A stretch of 64,000 nucleotides of DNA from Bacillota bacterium (lineage in GTDB: Bacteria > Bacillota_I > Bacilli_A > RFN20 > CAG-288): assembly GCA_023398335.1 (NCBI GenBank), contig JAEWSJ010000009.1, forward strand, positions 1 to 64,000, written 5' to 3'. Both the position numbers and the translations under genes were made by a program. The first letter of the stretch is position 1. Each line of letters starts with the position of its first letter. This document shows positions 1 to 12,701 of this stretch, piece by piece. The notes beneath the pieces are model-generated. The model saw only the letters and a program-made list of their open reading frames with translations. It was not told the origin of the DNA and did no database searches.

Positions 1-122
1 ATTGATCTTTGAAAACTGGATAGATACAACTAGATTAAACACATTTAATTTACGTTAATTCCAAAAGAAATTAATTAGTAAAAGTCAGTAATTATTATTG
101 AGTCAAAAATTAGAATTGAATA
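1..122 (+). other. rRNA operon leader with boxA and 16S processing stem
   Basis: This stretch precedes the 16S gene. It holds a boxA-like antitermination sequence (TGATCTTTGAAAAC at 3-16). Bases 2-40 are complementary to 1711-1745 just after 16S (shared blocks GTTTAATC, TATC, ATCCAGTTTT and GATCAA), which would close the long RNase III stem around the 16S precursor. The operon promoter is not visible and probably lies upstream of the window. Confidence 0.75.
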
Positions 123-1662
<1,540 letters not shown>

Positions 1663-1912
1663 AGGAGAAAAATTTAATTTATTTAAGCAGTAAAATAAAA
1701 CAATTCTTTCGTTTAATCAGTATCATCCAGTTTTAAGAGATCAAGTTATCTCTTAATTAGTTCTTTGAAAACCGAATATCACAGTTCTTTCTAAATAGTC
1801 GTTGGTTTCAATCGAGAGATTAAACAAACGAAGAATTTAAGAATAAAATTAATTTGTAAGTAATTACAAAATGCTAAAATAACTTTACAACTATTATCAA
1901 ATAAATGCGAAT
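1663..1912 (+). other. 16S-23S spacer without tRNA
   Basis: The spacer has no tRNA gene. It contains the right arm of the 16S processing stem (1711-1745), a hairpin TAAGAGAT/ATCTCTTA (1734-1755), a second boxA-like sequence (TTCTTTGAAAAC, 1761-1772), and the left arm of the 23S processing stem (about 1761-1789), which is complementary to 4832-4863. The rest is AT-rich with no coding potential. Confidence 0.8.
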
Positions 1913-4800
<2,888 letters not shown>

Positions 4801-4927
4801 TTCATTGATTTTGTGTAAATTATTTTAGTTTAAGAACTGTATATGGTATTCGGTTTTCAGAGAATTAAGTTCTCTTAACCTATAGTCTTCTAAGTTTCAA
4901 TTAACTTTGTTGCTTAGATCTACTATT
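4801..4927 (+). other. 23S-5S spacer with 23S processing stem
   Basis: Bases 4832-4863 (AAGAACTG ... GTATTCGGTTTTCAGAGAA) are complementary to 1761-1789 before 23S and would close the RNase III stem around the 23S precursor. A small hairpin AGAGAA/TTCTCT follows at about 4860-4875. No tRNA is present between 23S and 5S. Confidence 0.75.
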
Positions 4928-5033
<106 letters not shown>

Positions 5034-5207
5034 TTTTTTATGCTTGTTTTTTCTCTCCTTCCCCTGTGATATTCTTTACCCTTTTTACTTATATACCTAT
5101 CTCTTCTTCGGTTATGTAGTCTTATTATTTTCTTATTAGGACTTCATAACCTTTTTTATTGAAGAAGAATATGCTATTATAACAGCAAATAGAAAAGAGA
5201 AATAAAT

Positions 5208-5459
5208 ATGTTACAATACAAATTTGATACTCAACTTCTTATTGAAGGAAAAAATCTTTCAGAAGATGAAATAAACGATTATATTACAAGAAATATTGAA
5301 GGCGATTGTTTATTAGCCGTTGGAGATGAAGACTTAATTAAGATTCATTTTCACACCAACACTCCATGGAAAGTCATTGAATATGCAACAACATTAGGTG
5401 AAATATATGATATTGTTGTTGAAAATATGGAAAGACAAGAAAACGGATTAAAAGGTTAA
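5208..5459 (+). CDS. Stand-alone FakA/YloV-like middle-domain protein
   Basis: This 83-residue protein matches only the middle domain of the fatty-acid kinase FakA (YloV, DAK1_2-like region). The typical core GDxLLxVGDEDLIKIHxHT is at residues 32-50 and GEIYDIVVENMERQ at 64-77. The N-terminal DhaL nucleotide-binding domain of FakA is absent: the 175 bp upstream is the tail of the rRNA operon plus non-coding sequence, so this is not a simple frameshift. Similar short proteins in Bacillota have been named 'kinase to dihydroxyacetone kinase' without proof. It has its own start with a purine-rich site (AAAAGAG) and lies 13 bp before the next gene. The role is unknown: either a regulatory partner of a kinase elsewhere or a remnant. 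Confidence 0.7.
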   Translation: MLQYKFDTQLLIEGKNLSEDEINDYITRNIEGDCLLAVGDEDLIKIHFHTNTPWKVIEYATTLGEIYDIVVENMERQENGLKG

Positions 5460-5472
5460 TTAAATCAAATTT

Positions 5473-6210
5473 ATGGTTTCAAGCAAAATTCAAATTAGAG
5501 AAATAGAGAATTTAAGTGTAACTATTCTTGGTCAACCTTTAGTTGTATCAATACACGTCAGAAAAACCTTACAGAATATTAATTATGTTGCTAATTATGG
5601 CGTCTTATTAGTTAATATTCCTTTGAAGATATATTTATCAAAATTGCATTATTCAGAAGATTTGTATCGTGATGTTACAACTTTTTTGACTGATATTTTT
5701 AAGAAAAACAATCCATTAAATACATTTAGAAGACGAGGCATAATTCTTAACGCCGAGCCTTTTATGACAGACAGCTATGTTTATATTCAAGGAAAAAAGA
5801 TCGAGATAACCAATGACTTTAGACATTCTGAAGGTAAATTTTATGCTTCGACAACTTCTAAAGCTTATTTGATGTATGAAGAACTTGCTTTAGGATATTT
5901 TAAGAAACGAATTAAAGAACTAACAAATATTATGCAATACGATGTTGAATTTGATGTTCAACTTTGTCATGGATATTCGTATATCGGGTTAAATAATTCA
6001 CGTGGAAATATTATTTCATTGAATCCTAAGCTTTATTCATATTATCCTGATGTTTCAGATTCTGTATTGATCCATGAAATTGCCCATTTTAAGCAACGTA
6101 ATCACTCAGCAAATTTTTATAACATTGTTTTGCAGTATTGCCCTAGATATAATATATATAGCAAAATTATTCCTAGTGGTAATTTTGGAATGAGGGTTAA
6201 TGATGACTGA
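5473..6210 (+). CDS. YgjP-like zinc metallopeptidase domain protein
   Basis: A 245-residue protein of the YgjP/DUF45 (M48-like) metallopeptidase family. The zinc-site motif HEIAHFKQRNH sits at residues 201-211 (H201, E202, H205, with H211 as the likely third ligand in this family). No signal peptide or membrane segment is seen, so it is probably cytoplasmic. Family members have no firmly established substrate. The stop codon overlaps the start of the SpoU methyltransferase by about 11 bp, indicating co-expression. Codon and base use resemble the neighbours. Confidence 0.8.
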   Translation: MVSSKIQIREIENLSVTILGQPLVVSIHVRKTLQNINYVANYGVLLVNIPLKIYLSKLHYSEDLYRDVTTFLTDIFKKNNPLNTFRRRGIILNAEPFMTDSYVYIQGKKIEITNDFRHSEGKFYASTTSKAYLMYEELALGYFKKRIKELTNIMQYDVEFDVQLCHGYSYIGLNNSRGNIISLNPKLYSYYPDVSDSVLIHEIAHFKQRNHSANFYNIVLQYCPRYNIYSKIIPSGNFGMRVNDD

Positions 6211-6931
6211 TATCGTAATAAAAAGCAAAGATAACAAAAAATATAAATCTTTAGTTGATATAAAGAATAATAAAGATAAAAAATCTGATCTAATTTTAGT
6301 TGAAGGAGAAGATTTAATAGATATGTGTTTAGAATCTTCTTCGAATTTAATTGAAGTTATATCTTTAGAATATAATAAGAAATATGAAAAATATCCGCAA
6401 TATTTATTATCGAAAGATTTATATCGAACATTATCATCTTATTCTTCTTTACCTCGCTCTATAGGTTTATGTGAATATAATTTATCTTCTTACAAAGATG
6501 ATAAAATTATTTATTTAGATGGTGTTCAAGATCCGGGAAATTTAGGCACAATCGAAAGAACTGCGTTAGCATTAGGATACAAAACTATTGTTTTATCTGA
6601 TTCATGTGTGTCGCCATATAACTTTAAAGCTATTCAAGCATCTAAAGGTTCGGTATTTAAGTTGAATATTTCCTACGCTAAACTTGAAGATATATTAAAT
6701 GAAGGATACAAATTATTTATGACTTCTTTAGGTGGTAAAGATGTATCGAATATTAAAAATATTCCAGAAAAATATGCTTTGGTATTTGGAAATGAAGGAC
6801 AAGGAATTAGTTCTGATAATTTGAAACTTGATGGCGAAAAAATATTGCTTCCAATAAGTAAAGAAATTGATTCGTTAAATGTTGGTGTCGCTGCTGGTAT
6901 ATTTATGTATATTTTTAAAACTAGAGGTTAA
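6200..6931 (+). CDS. SpoU/TrmH-family rRNA 2'-O-methyltransferase
   Basis: A 243-residue SPOUT-class RNA 2'-O-ribose methyltransferase of the TrmH/RlmB group, using S-adenosylmethionine. Motif 1 is DGVQDPGNLGTIERTA (from about residue 107, with the family Asn at 114), motif 2 is LVFGNEGQGIS and motif 3 is LPISKEIDSLNVGVAAG near the C-terminus, which forms the trefoil knot. An N-terminal substrate-binding domain of about 90 residues precedes the catalytic domain, as in RlmB. The exact target, 23S rRNA or a tRNA, cannot be told from sequence. The start at 6200 overlaps the upstream gene; the second ATG at 6203 is better spaced from GAGGG. Confidence 0.88.
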   Translation: MMTDIVIKSKDNKKYKSLVDIKNNKDKKSDLILVEGEDLIDMCLESSSNLIEVISLEYNKKYEKYPQYLLSKDLYRTLSSYSSLPRSIGLCEYNLSSYKDDKIIYLDGVQDPGNLGTIERTALALGYKTIVLSDSCVSPYNFKAIQASKGSVFKLNISYAKLEDILNEGYKLFMTSLGGKDVSNIKNIPEKYALVFGNEGQGISSDNLKLDGEKILLPISKEIDSLNVGVAAGIFMYIFKTRG

Positions 6932-6933
6932 TT

Positions 6934-7749
6934 ATGGATGATATTGTTGGAAATGTAGATAGAAGTATTAAAGATCTCATCAGCATAAAAAGAACTACTT
7001 TTTTTGACTATAAAGGGATGAAAAAGGTTTTGATTTGTTTTCATGGATATCAAACTAGAAATATTCATGATCTACAAGAATTTAAAAATTATTTTGAAGA
7101 AAAAAACGGCGATAAGAATTGTGAAGTATATCTAGCTAATTTGTACGATTTTGGAGATAAAACAACTTACAATCAAAAGCTGATGTATGATAGAGCTAGA
7201 AGTGTAACTAAAGCATTTATTGACAAAGGATATTTGGTTTATGTTTTAGCATATTCTTTTTCTGCTGGAATTGGGGCTCGAATTTGCGAAGAATTTCCTG
7301 AAATTTCTAAATTGGTTTTGGTTTCTCCTACAACTTATTTGCTTAAAACAAAACTTTTGATTAACTATCTTAAGGTTGCTTACAATCATATTAAATTTAG
7401 AATTAAGTTTAAAAAAAAAGCTTCTTCAATTATGAAGAAAACCAAAATAGCAGGTATTGTTAAGCTTTCATATGCTATTTCTGTTTCTATTGTAATAAAT
7501 AGAAAACATTTGAAAAAATTGAGATGCAAAATATTTATGATTAAAGGACTTAACGATGAATTCTCAATATCCAATACTTTTTCATATGTTTCAAATAAAG
7601 CAAAAAGAGCAATTACTGTTTCAAAAATCTATCCTGGAAGAAATCATACGATGATAATTAATCGCGAAACTGGAATTGATGAGTATAATGATATATTGAA
7701 ATTTGTATTTCACATGAATATAAGTGAAGATAGTTTGGAAATAATATAA
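6934..7749 (+). CDS. Alpha/beta-hydrolase, function unknown
   Basis: A 271-residue cytoplasmic alpha/beta-hydrolase. The first strand and oxyanion region read VLICFHGYQTRN (about 32-43). The nucleophile elbow is SFSAG with Ser110, and a late acidic residue (GLNDEFS) and a histidine (GRNHTMII) fit the rest of a Ser-Asp-His triad. It starts 3 bp after the methyltransferase gene and ends 2 bp before the phosphatase gene, so the four genes from 5473 form one unit. A basic stretch at about 155-175 is unusual. The substrate cannot be predicted; esterase or lysophospholipase-like activity is a guess. Confidence 0.75.
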   Translation: MDDIVGNVDRSIKDLISIKRTTFFDYKGMKKVLICFHGYQTRNIHDLQEFKNYFEEKNGDKNCEVYLANLYDFGDKTTYNQKLMYDRARSVTKAFIDKGYLVYVLAYSFSAGIGARICEEFPEISKLVLVSPTTYLLKTKLLINYLKVAYNHIKFRIKFKKKASSIMKKTKIAGIVKLSYAISVSIVINRKHLKKLRCKIFMIKGLNDEFSISNTFSYVSNKAKRAITVSKIYPGRNHTMIINRETGIDEYNDILKFVFHMNISEDSLEII

Positions 7750-7750
7750 T

Positions 7751-8413
7751 ATGATTAAATGTTTTATTTTTGATTTAGATGGAACTTTAGTTGATTCAGT
7801 TCCAGATTTAACGCTTAGTGTTAATTATGCATTAAGAATCAATGGCTTCAAGGAAAGAACAGAAGAGCAGATATTGTCATATATTGGAAATGGATCAAAT
7901 GTATTGATTCGAAAAGCAATTGGTTGCGATATAGATGATGTTTTGTTTAAGAAAGTCTTTGATGATTATATGTCTTATTATTTAGCGCATGTATGTGTTA
8001 ATTCAAAACTATACGATGGAATTAGTGAAGTAATTAATTATCTTCGTAAAAATAATATATTGGTGTGTTGTTTGACAAACAAGCCTGAAGATGCAGCTGT
8101 TGAATTGCTTAATAAGCTTCTTCCTTCTAAATTTGATTGCATAGTTGGAAATTCAAAAAATGTTCCACCTAAACCTGATCCATTTGGATTAAAATTAATC
8201 ATGAATAAATTTAACCTAAAGCCAGATAATATTTGTTATTTAGGTGATAGTGATGTCGATATGATTTTGGCCAGAAATGCAGGAATAGTTAATAAAATTG
8301 CTTGTAATTATGGATATCGATCAAGAGCTGAATTAGAAAAAGAGAGACCTCTATATCTAATTAATTCTCCTCGTGAAATCTTTGATTTGAAAAGCCTATT
8401 TTCAGCGAAATAA
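7751..8413 (+). CDS. gph: HAD-superfamily phosphatase, phosphoglycolate phosphatase-like
   Basis: A 220-residue HAD hydrolase of the Gph/PGPase type. Motif I is FIFDLDGTLVDS (nucleophile D8, acid/base D10), followed by a helical cap, motif II CLTNKP, motif III lysine in PPKPDP, and motif IV YLGDSDVDM. The family dephosphorylates 2-phosphoglycolate and other small phosphoesters, and the substrate cannot be fixed from sequence, so the symbol is a family-level label. Last gene of the unit from 5473; a tRNA cluster follows 72 bp later. Confidence 0.8.
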   Translation: MIKCFIFDLDGTLVDSVPDLTLSVNYALRINGFKERTEEQILSYIGNGSNVLIRKAIGCDIDDVLFKKVFDDYMSYYLAHVCVNSKLYDGISEVINYLRKNNILVCCLTNKPEDAAVELLNKLLPSKFDCIVGNSKNVPPKPDPFGLKLIMNKFNLKPDNICYLGDSDVDMILARNAGIVNKIACNYGYRSRAELEKERPLYLINSPREIFDLKSLFSAK

Positions 8414-8485
8414 TTACGAAGATTTTTCCGTTTTCTCTTGCATTTAATAGTGTATTATGGTTTAATAATAAAGCGCGTTGGTTAT

Positions 8486-8560
8486 GGTTCCTTAGCCAAG
8501 TTGGTAAGGCAATTGACTGCAACTCAATCATCGACGGTTCGAATCCGCCAGGAACCTCCA
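8486..8560 (+). tRNA. tRNA-Cys (anticodon GCA)
   Basis: The cloverleaf folds with acceptor GGTTCCT/AGGAACC, anticodon stem ATTGA/TCAAT and loop CTGCAAC giving anticodon GCA. The discriminator is T (U73), the identity base for cysteine tRNA, and CCA is encoded. First of three clustered tRNAs. Confidence 0.95.
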
Positions 8561-8572
8561 CGTGAAAGTGTT

Positions 8573-8649
8573 GCGCCCATAGATCAACTGGATAGATCGT
8601 TTGGCTACGAACCAAAAGGCTGGGGATTCGAGTTCTCCTGGGCGCACCA
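8573..8649 (+). tRNA. tRNA-Arg (anticodon ACG)
   Basis: Acceptor GCGCCCA/TGGGCGC, D stem GATC/GATC, anticodon stem TTTGG/CCAAA with loop CTACGAA (anticodon ACG, normally edited to ICG by TadA), discriminator A and encoded CCA. It reads CGU, CGC and CGA codons. Confidence 0.95.
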
Positions 8650-8668
8650 AATCTTATTAAATTTATAT

Positions 8669-8744
8669 CGGGGCATTGCGCAGTTGGTAGCGCGCTAGTT
8701 TTGGGAACTAGAGGTCGAGAGTTCGAGTCTCTCTGCTCCGACCA
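8669..8744 (+). tRNA. tRNA-Pro (anticodon TGG)
   Basis: Acceptor CGGGGCA/TGCTCCG (one G-U pair), D stem GCGC/GCGC, anticodon stem CTAGT/ACTAG with loop TTTGGGA (anticodon TGG), T stem GAGAG/CTCTC, discriminator A and encoded CCA. Confidence 0.95.
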
Positions 8745-8757
8745 TTTAAAAAAAATG

Positions 8758-8781
8758 AGTCCGAGTATTAGGACTTTTTTC
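8758..8781 (+). terminator. Intrinsic terminator after the tRNA cluster
   Basis: Stem AGTCC/GGACT with an 8-base loop, followed by a T tract. It would end the transcript covering the three tRNAs. Confidence 0.75.
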
Positions 8782-8868
8782 TTTGCTTAAATGAAATCAC
8801 TTAAAAAAATTAATATAATTAAAAAAAGGCTGCTTTGCTAACTCATTTCTTTAAAAAGCTCGTAAAAA

Positions 8869-8877
8869 ATGATATAA
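8869..8877 (+). promoter_or_regulatory. Extended -10 promoter for the CarD-family gene
   Basis: TGATATAAT lies 34 bp before the start codon. The -35 region 17 bp upstream (TTTAAA) is weak, as at many promoters in this window. Confidence 0.5.
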
Positions 8878-8910
8878 TAATAATACAGATGTGAAGAAAG
8901 AGGATATACA

Positions 8911-9408
8911 ATGTACAAAATTAAAGATAAGGTTGTTTATAAAAAAGCTGGAGTATGTGAAATAGTAGATATTATAGATAAAGATTTTGGCAACGGCTTA
9001 AAACAATATTATGTCATTTGTCCTTGTTACTCATCTAATTCATCTAAACTTATGCTTCCAGTAGACAAAGAAGCATCTCTTCGCAACATTTTATCAAAAA
9101 ATGAAGCACTTGAGATTATTGATAATATGCCAAATGCTAAAGATATATGGATTCAAGATAGTAAATTAAGAAAAGAAAAATTCTTGGAAATAATTGACGC
9201 GGGTGATTTAGATGAAATTTGTTCTTTAATTTACACTATTCATTATAAAAGAGAAGATTTTATTAAGAATAAAAAGATGCTTTCAATGATGGATAAAGAT
9301 ATTTTTGAAACAGCAGAGAAACTAGTTTTTGAAGAATTAGCAACTGCTCTTAATATTTCTATTAATGATATTGATAATTTCATCGATGAAAGATTAAACA
9401 ATAATTAA
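8911..9408 (+). CDS. CarD/CdnL-family transcription regulator
   Basis: A 165-residue CarD-like protein, the normal length. The N-terminal RNA-polymerase-interacting Tudor-like domain begins YKIKDKVVYKKAGVCEIVDI and runs to about residue 55. A helical C-terminal DNA-binding domain follows, with a typical conserved tryptophan region (DIWIQDSKLRKEKF). In studied bacteria CarD/CdnL binds the polymerase beta subunit and stabilises open complexes, notably at rRNA promoters, so its place after rRNA and tRNA genes is suggestive only. Ribosome site AAGAGG precedes the ATG. Its stop codon overlaps the next start (TAATG). Confidence 0.88.
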   Translation: MYKIKDKVVYKKAGVCEIVDIIDKDFGNGLKQYYVICPCYSSNSSKLMLPVDKEASLRNILSKNEALEIIDNMPNAKDIWIQDSKLRKEKFLEIIDAGDLDEICSLIYTIHYKREDFIKNKKMLSMMDKDIFETAEKLVFEELATALNISINDIDNFIDERLNNN

Positions 9409-9899
9409 TGAAAACTAAAGTTTACCATACTCTTGGCCCGTGTTATAATAGCGAATCCAAAATCTTGATTTTAGGCTCGTTTCCATCGGTTATTTCAAGA
9501 GAGGTAAACTTTTATTATGGAAATAAACAAAATAGATTTTGGAAAATGCTCGAAGCTATTTATGGGTATTCGTGTGGTAACACAATAGAAGAAAAGAAAT
9601 CTTTTATTTTAAAAAATCATTTAGCTTTATGGGATGTTATTGAAAGTTGCAAAATCGATGGATCAAAGGATTCTTCTATTGAAGATATAAAAATTAATGA
9701 TATTAATTCATTGGTAAAACTAGCAAATATAAAAGCCATTATTTTAAATGGAAATAAAGCTTTTGAATTATATAAAAAATATATCGACATTCCCAATATA
9801 GAATACTACCATTTGCCTTCAACAAGTCCAGCAAATGCAAGGTCGTCTTTTACTGACTTAGTTAACGAATACAGTAGTTATTTAAAAAGAAATTTTTGA
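9408..9899 (+). CDS. DNA-deoxyinosine (hypoxanthine) glycosylase, UDG family
   Basis: A 163-residue member of the uracil-DNA glycosylase superfamily, closest to the deoxyinosine/hypoxanthine-type group. The motif GSFPSVISRE (about 24-33) is followed by YYGNKQNRFWKML, which carries the family's NxFW signature. The late motif LPSTSPANAR corresponds to the HxS/T-type loop near the C-terminus. Such enzymes start base-excision repair by removing deaminated bases from DNA. The exact base preference is inferred. Translationally coupled to the CarD gene. It ends TGA followed directly by TAA. Confidence 0.8.
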   Translation: MKTKVYHTLGPCYNSESKILILGSFPSVISREVNFYYGNKQNRFWKMLEAIYGYSCGNTIEEKKSFILKNHLALWDVIESCKIDGSKDSSIEDIKINDINSLVKLANIKAIILNGNKAFELYKKYIDIPNIEYYHLPSTSPANARSSFTDLVNEYSSYLKRNF

Positions 9900-9932
9900 T
9901 AAGATAATATTATATAAATAATATTTTTTACA

Positions 9933-9941
9933 TGCTATAAT
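9933..9941 (+). promoter_or_regulatory. Extended -10 promoter
   Basis: TGCTATAAT, a perfect extended -10, lies 31 bp before the 9973 start codon. The same nonamer recurs at several other promoters here. No good -35 box is visible. Confidence 0.6.
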
Positions 9942-9972
9942 TATTTAGTATAAATCTTTAGGAGGAACAAAT

Positions 9973-11079
9973 ATGTCTGATGAAAATAAAAAAGAAGTTA
10001 ATGGAACTGATGAAATAGTTGTTAATGAAGAAGACAATGGAGAAGTCAAAAAAGAAGTTTCACAAGAAAAACAAAAACCTGTAAATAATTATATTGAGTT
10101 AGATGAACCAACATTTACTAGTTGCGAAGATTATGTTAACAATAAACGTAAAGATTTTGATGTAATTATGAAGCATGGTAAAAAAGTATCAATGATAATG
10201 ACTGGCTCTATGCTAACTCTATTAGTTGTTGCTTTTGTTTTATCTAGCACTTTAGGTGATAGCCTTAAATGGATTTCCTATGTTGTTTTTGGAATTGTCT
10301 TAGTCGGAATAATTATTTCATTATTCTTTACTGCAAAAGATAAGAAAAAGACTTTTGGAAGTGTTGATGATTATGTTATTGATGTGATTTACGCCATCGA
10401 TAAATTTGCTTTCTCCACAAATCATGATTTAACAAATATTAGAGCATGTAAAGGTGCAAACATGGAATTGAGCGATATAACAGAAGCCCATTATTTTGAT
10501 ACAATCAACGCGATTAATTCTCGTAATGTTGTCATAGCTAATTTAAATGGTAAGGAATTAAAGTGTGGCGAGATTGCTTGCAGAGTTCCTTATCAAGCTC
10601 CAGTTGTTAATGAAGAACAAGGCGAAGTTCCTCCAACAAATAATAAAAAACAACCTACTGAATCATATGGTATTTTTGGTAAATACTTTTGCTATCCAAT
10701 TGCCTTAGCTAATGGAGCAGCAGTAATTATTACTATGAAAGGTACAAATTTCTGCAGTCCAACATATCTTGATAATTATGTTGGTGTTAATGTTCCCGCT
10801 TTAAATTCTTCGTTTTCTGTTTATAGTACAAATGAAAAGGATGCTTCTGAATTATTTGATAATCAAGAATTAGTAGATATACTTAATTCATTCAAATCTG
10901 ATGAAGTAATGGAAAACTTATTTATTTCTATCAATGATAATGGTTTAAAGATTTGTTTAAATTACAACGAATCTTTAATGGAAATTCCTATGCAAAAAGA
11001 TGTTGTTGGAACACCATACGTTCATTTTGCTAATGACGTTGATAAAGTTGTTAAATTTATTAATATTATTAGTAAATAG
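9973..11079 (+). CDS. Unrecognised two-TM membrane protein
   Basis: I do not recognise this 368-residue protein. Residues 1-45 are acidic and lysine-rich, likely disordered. Two hydrophobic segments at about 73-92 and 98-119 form a hairpin anchor, and the remaining 250 residues are soluble. By the positive-inside rule both ends are probably cytoplasmic. A low-complexity Q/E/P/N stretch at about 215-230 separates two parts of the soluble domain. No catalytic motif is seen. It has a strong AGGAGG site and its own promoter, and stands 14 bp before a DUF402 gene, so it may head the transcript that leads into the tsa genes. Confidence 0.75.
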   Translation: MSDENKKEVNGTDEIVVNEEDNGEVKKEVSQEKQKPVNNYIELDEPTFTSCEDYVNNKRKDFDVIMKHGKKVSMIMTGSMLTLLVVAFVLSSTLGDSLKWISYVVFGIVLVGIIISLFFTAKDKKKTFGSVDDYVIDVIYAIDKFAFSTNHDLTNIRACKGANMELSDITEAHYFDTINAINSRNVVIANLNGKELKCGEIACRVPYQAPVVNEEQGEVPPTNNKKQPTESYGIFGKYFCYPIALANGAAVIITMKGTNFCSPTYLDNYVGVNVPALNSSFSVYSTNEKDASELFDNQELVDILNSFKSDEVMENLFISINDNGLKICLNYNESLMEIPMQKDVVGTPYVHFANDVDKVVKFINIISK

Positions 11080-11093
11080 AAAGATACTATTAA

Positions 11094-11627
11094 ATGACTA
11101 ATGCTTTTTTGAAAAGTTTTAAGCACGATGGTAGTAGTCATCGATTATGGGAATATCTATATTTTATTAAAGAAGATGATTCCTTTTATTATTTAGGTGC
11201 AAATCGTGCTAAAGTTATTGAAGATGATGGAAGAGAATGGAGAGCTCCAGAAGGTGCTCTGTACATTCTATCAAAGGATAGATTCTATAATATTATTGTA
11301 ATGTTTAAGCATGAAAATGATATAGAATACTACGTTAATCTTGCCTCACCTACTGTCAAAGGCAATATAGAAAATTCATATTCATTTATCGATTACGATC
11401 TTGATTTAAAAAGACTTGGAGATGGATATGTTAAAGAACTTGATTGGGGTGAATATCAAGTAAATTCTGAGCGATACAATTACTCACCAGAACTAAAAAA
11501 AGTTGTGGAATTAACGTTAAAAGAAGTGAAAAAAGAAATGATAAAGAAAAATTCACCTTTTGATGACGCTGTGAATTATAAAATGTACTTGGATTTTATA
11601 GATGAATTAAATAAGAGTTCTAAGTAA
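11094..11627 (+). CDS. DUF402 nucleoside tri-/diphosphate phosphatase-like protein
   Basis: A 177-residue DUF402 (YgaC/Ntdp-like, FomD-related) protein. Typical features are HRLWEYLYF near residue 17, a DGREWRAPEGAL segment at about 44-55, YYVNLASP near 80, and an acidic DYDLDLKRL segment that in relatives binds the divalent metal. Characterised relatives hydrolyse nucleoside tri- and diphosphates or the CMP-ester of fosfomycin biosynthesis; the substrate here is unknown. There is no membrane segment. It lies between a membrane protein gene and tsaE. Confidence 0.78.
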   Translation: MTNAFLKSFKHDGSSHRLWEYLYFIKEDDSFYYLGANRAKVIEDDGREWRAPEGALYILSKDRFYNIIVMFKHENDIEYYVNLASPTVKGNIENSYSFIDYDLDLKRLGDGYVKELDWGEYQVNSERYNYSPELKKVVELTLKEVKKEMIKKNSPFDDAVNYKMYLDFIDELNKSSK

Positions 11628-11641
11628 GAAAAGAGTTTAAT

Positions 11642-12079
11642 ATGAGATTTGTGACATATGGTGAAAAAGAAACCAAAACTATAGCTAAAGCTGTTGCTCG
11701 CGGATTAAAACCTGGTAGCATTATTTTAGCTCGAGGCACTTTGGGCGCTGGTAAAACAGCTTTTGCTCAAGGTCTTGCGGAAGGACTAAAAATTAAACAA
11801 GTTGTTAATTCTCCAACATTCAATATTATGAAAGTTTATTATGGTAAGAATCTTAATTTTTATCATATAGATGCATATCGTCTTGAATCAAAAGATGCTG
11901 TATCAGATATTGGTTTTGATGAAGTATTAGGAAATGAAGATGGTGTTTCTTTTGTTGAATGGCCTGATTTTATTCCATCATGGGTTAAAGGATATGATAA
12001 TGTATTTAATCTTACTATAAATATTATCAGTGAAAAGAAAAGAGAAATTATTTTAGAGAAAGAAGAAAAACATGAATAA
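11642..12079 (+). CDS. tsaE: tRNA t6A biosynthesis ATPase TsaE
   Basis: A 145-residue TsaE (YjeE). Walker A is GTLGAGKT (32-39, Lys38), followed by NSPTFNIMKVYYG and FYHIDAYRL, the usual TsaE signatures with the switch Thr and the Walker-B-like Asp. TsaE binds the TsaD-TsaB complex and its ATP hydrolysis resets it during threonylcarbamoyl transfer to A37 of ANN-decoding tRNAs. The stop codon overlaps tsaB by 8 bp, so the tsaE-tsaB-rimI-tsaD order is a tight operon. Confidence 0.95.
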   Translation: MRFVTYGEKETKTIAKAVARGLKPGSIILARGTLGAGKTAFAQGLAEGLKIKQVVNSPTFNIMKVYYGKNLNFYHIDAYRLESKDAVSDIGFDEVLGNEDGVSFVEWPDFIPSWVKGYDNVFNLTINIISEKKREIILEKEEKHE

Positions 12080-12701
12080 GTTATTTATTGATACATCTTC
12101 AGCAACTTTATCTTTAGGATTAAAAAGCGAAGATTTCGAGTATAAGTTTGAAGGTGATGAACATCAAAATAAAATTAGTGAAAATGTATTACCAGAAATA
12201 GTAAATTTGTGCGATAAAGCCAAGATAACATTTAAGGATATTGATGAAATATTTGTAACAAAAGGACCGGGGAGTTATACCGGTGAGAGAATCGGTCTTA
12301 CAATTGCTAAAACTTTATATGTTTTGAATAATAACGTGATTATTCACGAGATATCTACCTTGAAAGCAATGTCATTAGATAAGAAACAGATACTCAGCAT
12401 TTGCTTACTTGATGCTAGAAATAAGGCTTATTTCTCAGGTATATATTTAGAAGAAAAAGAAGTGAAAGAAGAATCTCGAGAAGAACATGTCGATGTAGTT
12501 AAGGAAATTGATAATAATTCTCGTGTTGTATTATTAAAGACTCAAAAATATTTGGAATCGAACTTTGATTCGTTTGTAGGCAAAATTGAGTATGTTGATT
12601 TATTATCTAATATGATGAACAATGAAAATTCATATGAGATTCCTTCTGAGCCTCTCAAAATGAAAGCTTTATATCTGAGAGGAAAAGATGAGAGAAATTA
12701 A
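12072..12701 (+). CDS. tsaB: tRNA t6A biosynthesis protein TsaB
   Basis: A 209-residue TsaB (YeaZ), an ASKHA-fold partner of TsaD without catalysis of its own. The N-terminus reads LFIDTSSATLSLGL and the family motif GPGSYTGERIGLTIAKTL is at about residues 71-88. It scaffolds TsaD and TsaE in the t6A complex. It is slightly short and divergent in the second half, as in other small Bacilli genomes. Overlaps both neighbours (tsaE by 8 bp, rimI by 14 bp). Confidence 0.93.
   Translation: MNKLFIDTSSATLSLGLKSEDFEYKFEGDEHQNKISENVLPEIVNLCDKAKITFKDIDEIFVTKGPGSYTGERIGLTIAKTLYVLNNNVIIHEISTLKAMSLDKKQILSICLLDARNKAYFSGIYLEEKEVKEESREEHVDVVKEIDNNSRVVLLKTQKYLESNFDSFVGKIEYVDLLSNMMNNENSYEIPSEPLKMKALYLRGKDERN

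Noticed and set aside
8556..8572. parS-like CCACGTGAAAGTG
   Set aside because: Only half of the palindrome fits and it spans the tRNA-Cys 3' end; no full parS was seen in the window.
8438..8698. Open frames on both strands around 8361-8698
   Set aside because: They are read through the tRNA-Cys, tRNA-Arg and tRNA-Pro genes and are chance frames.
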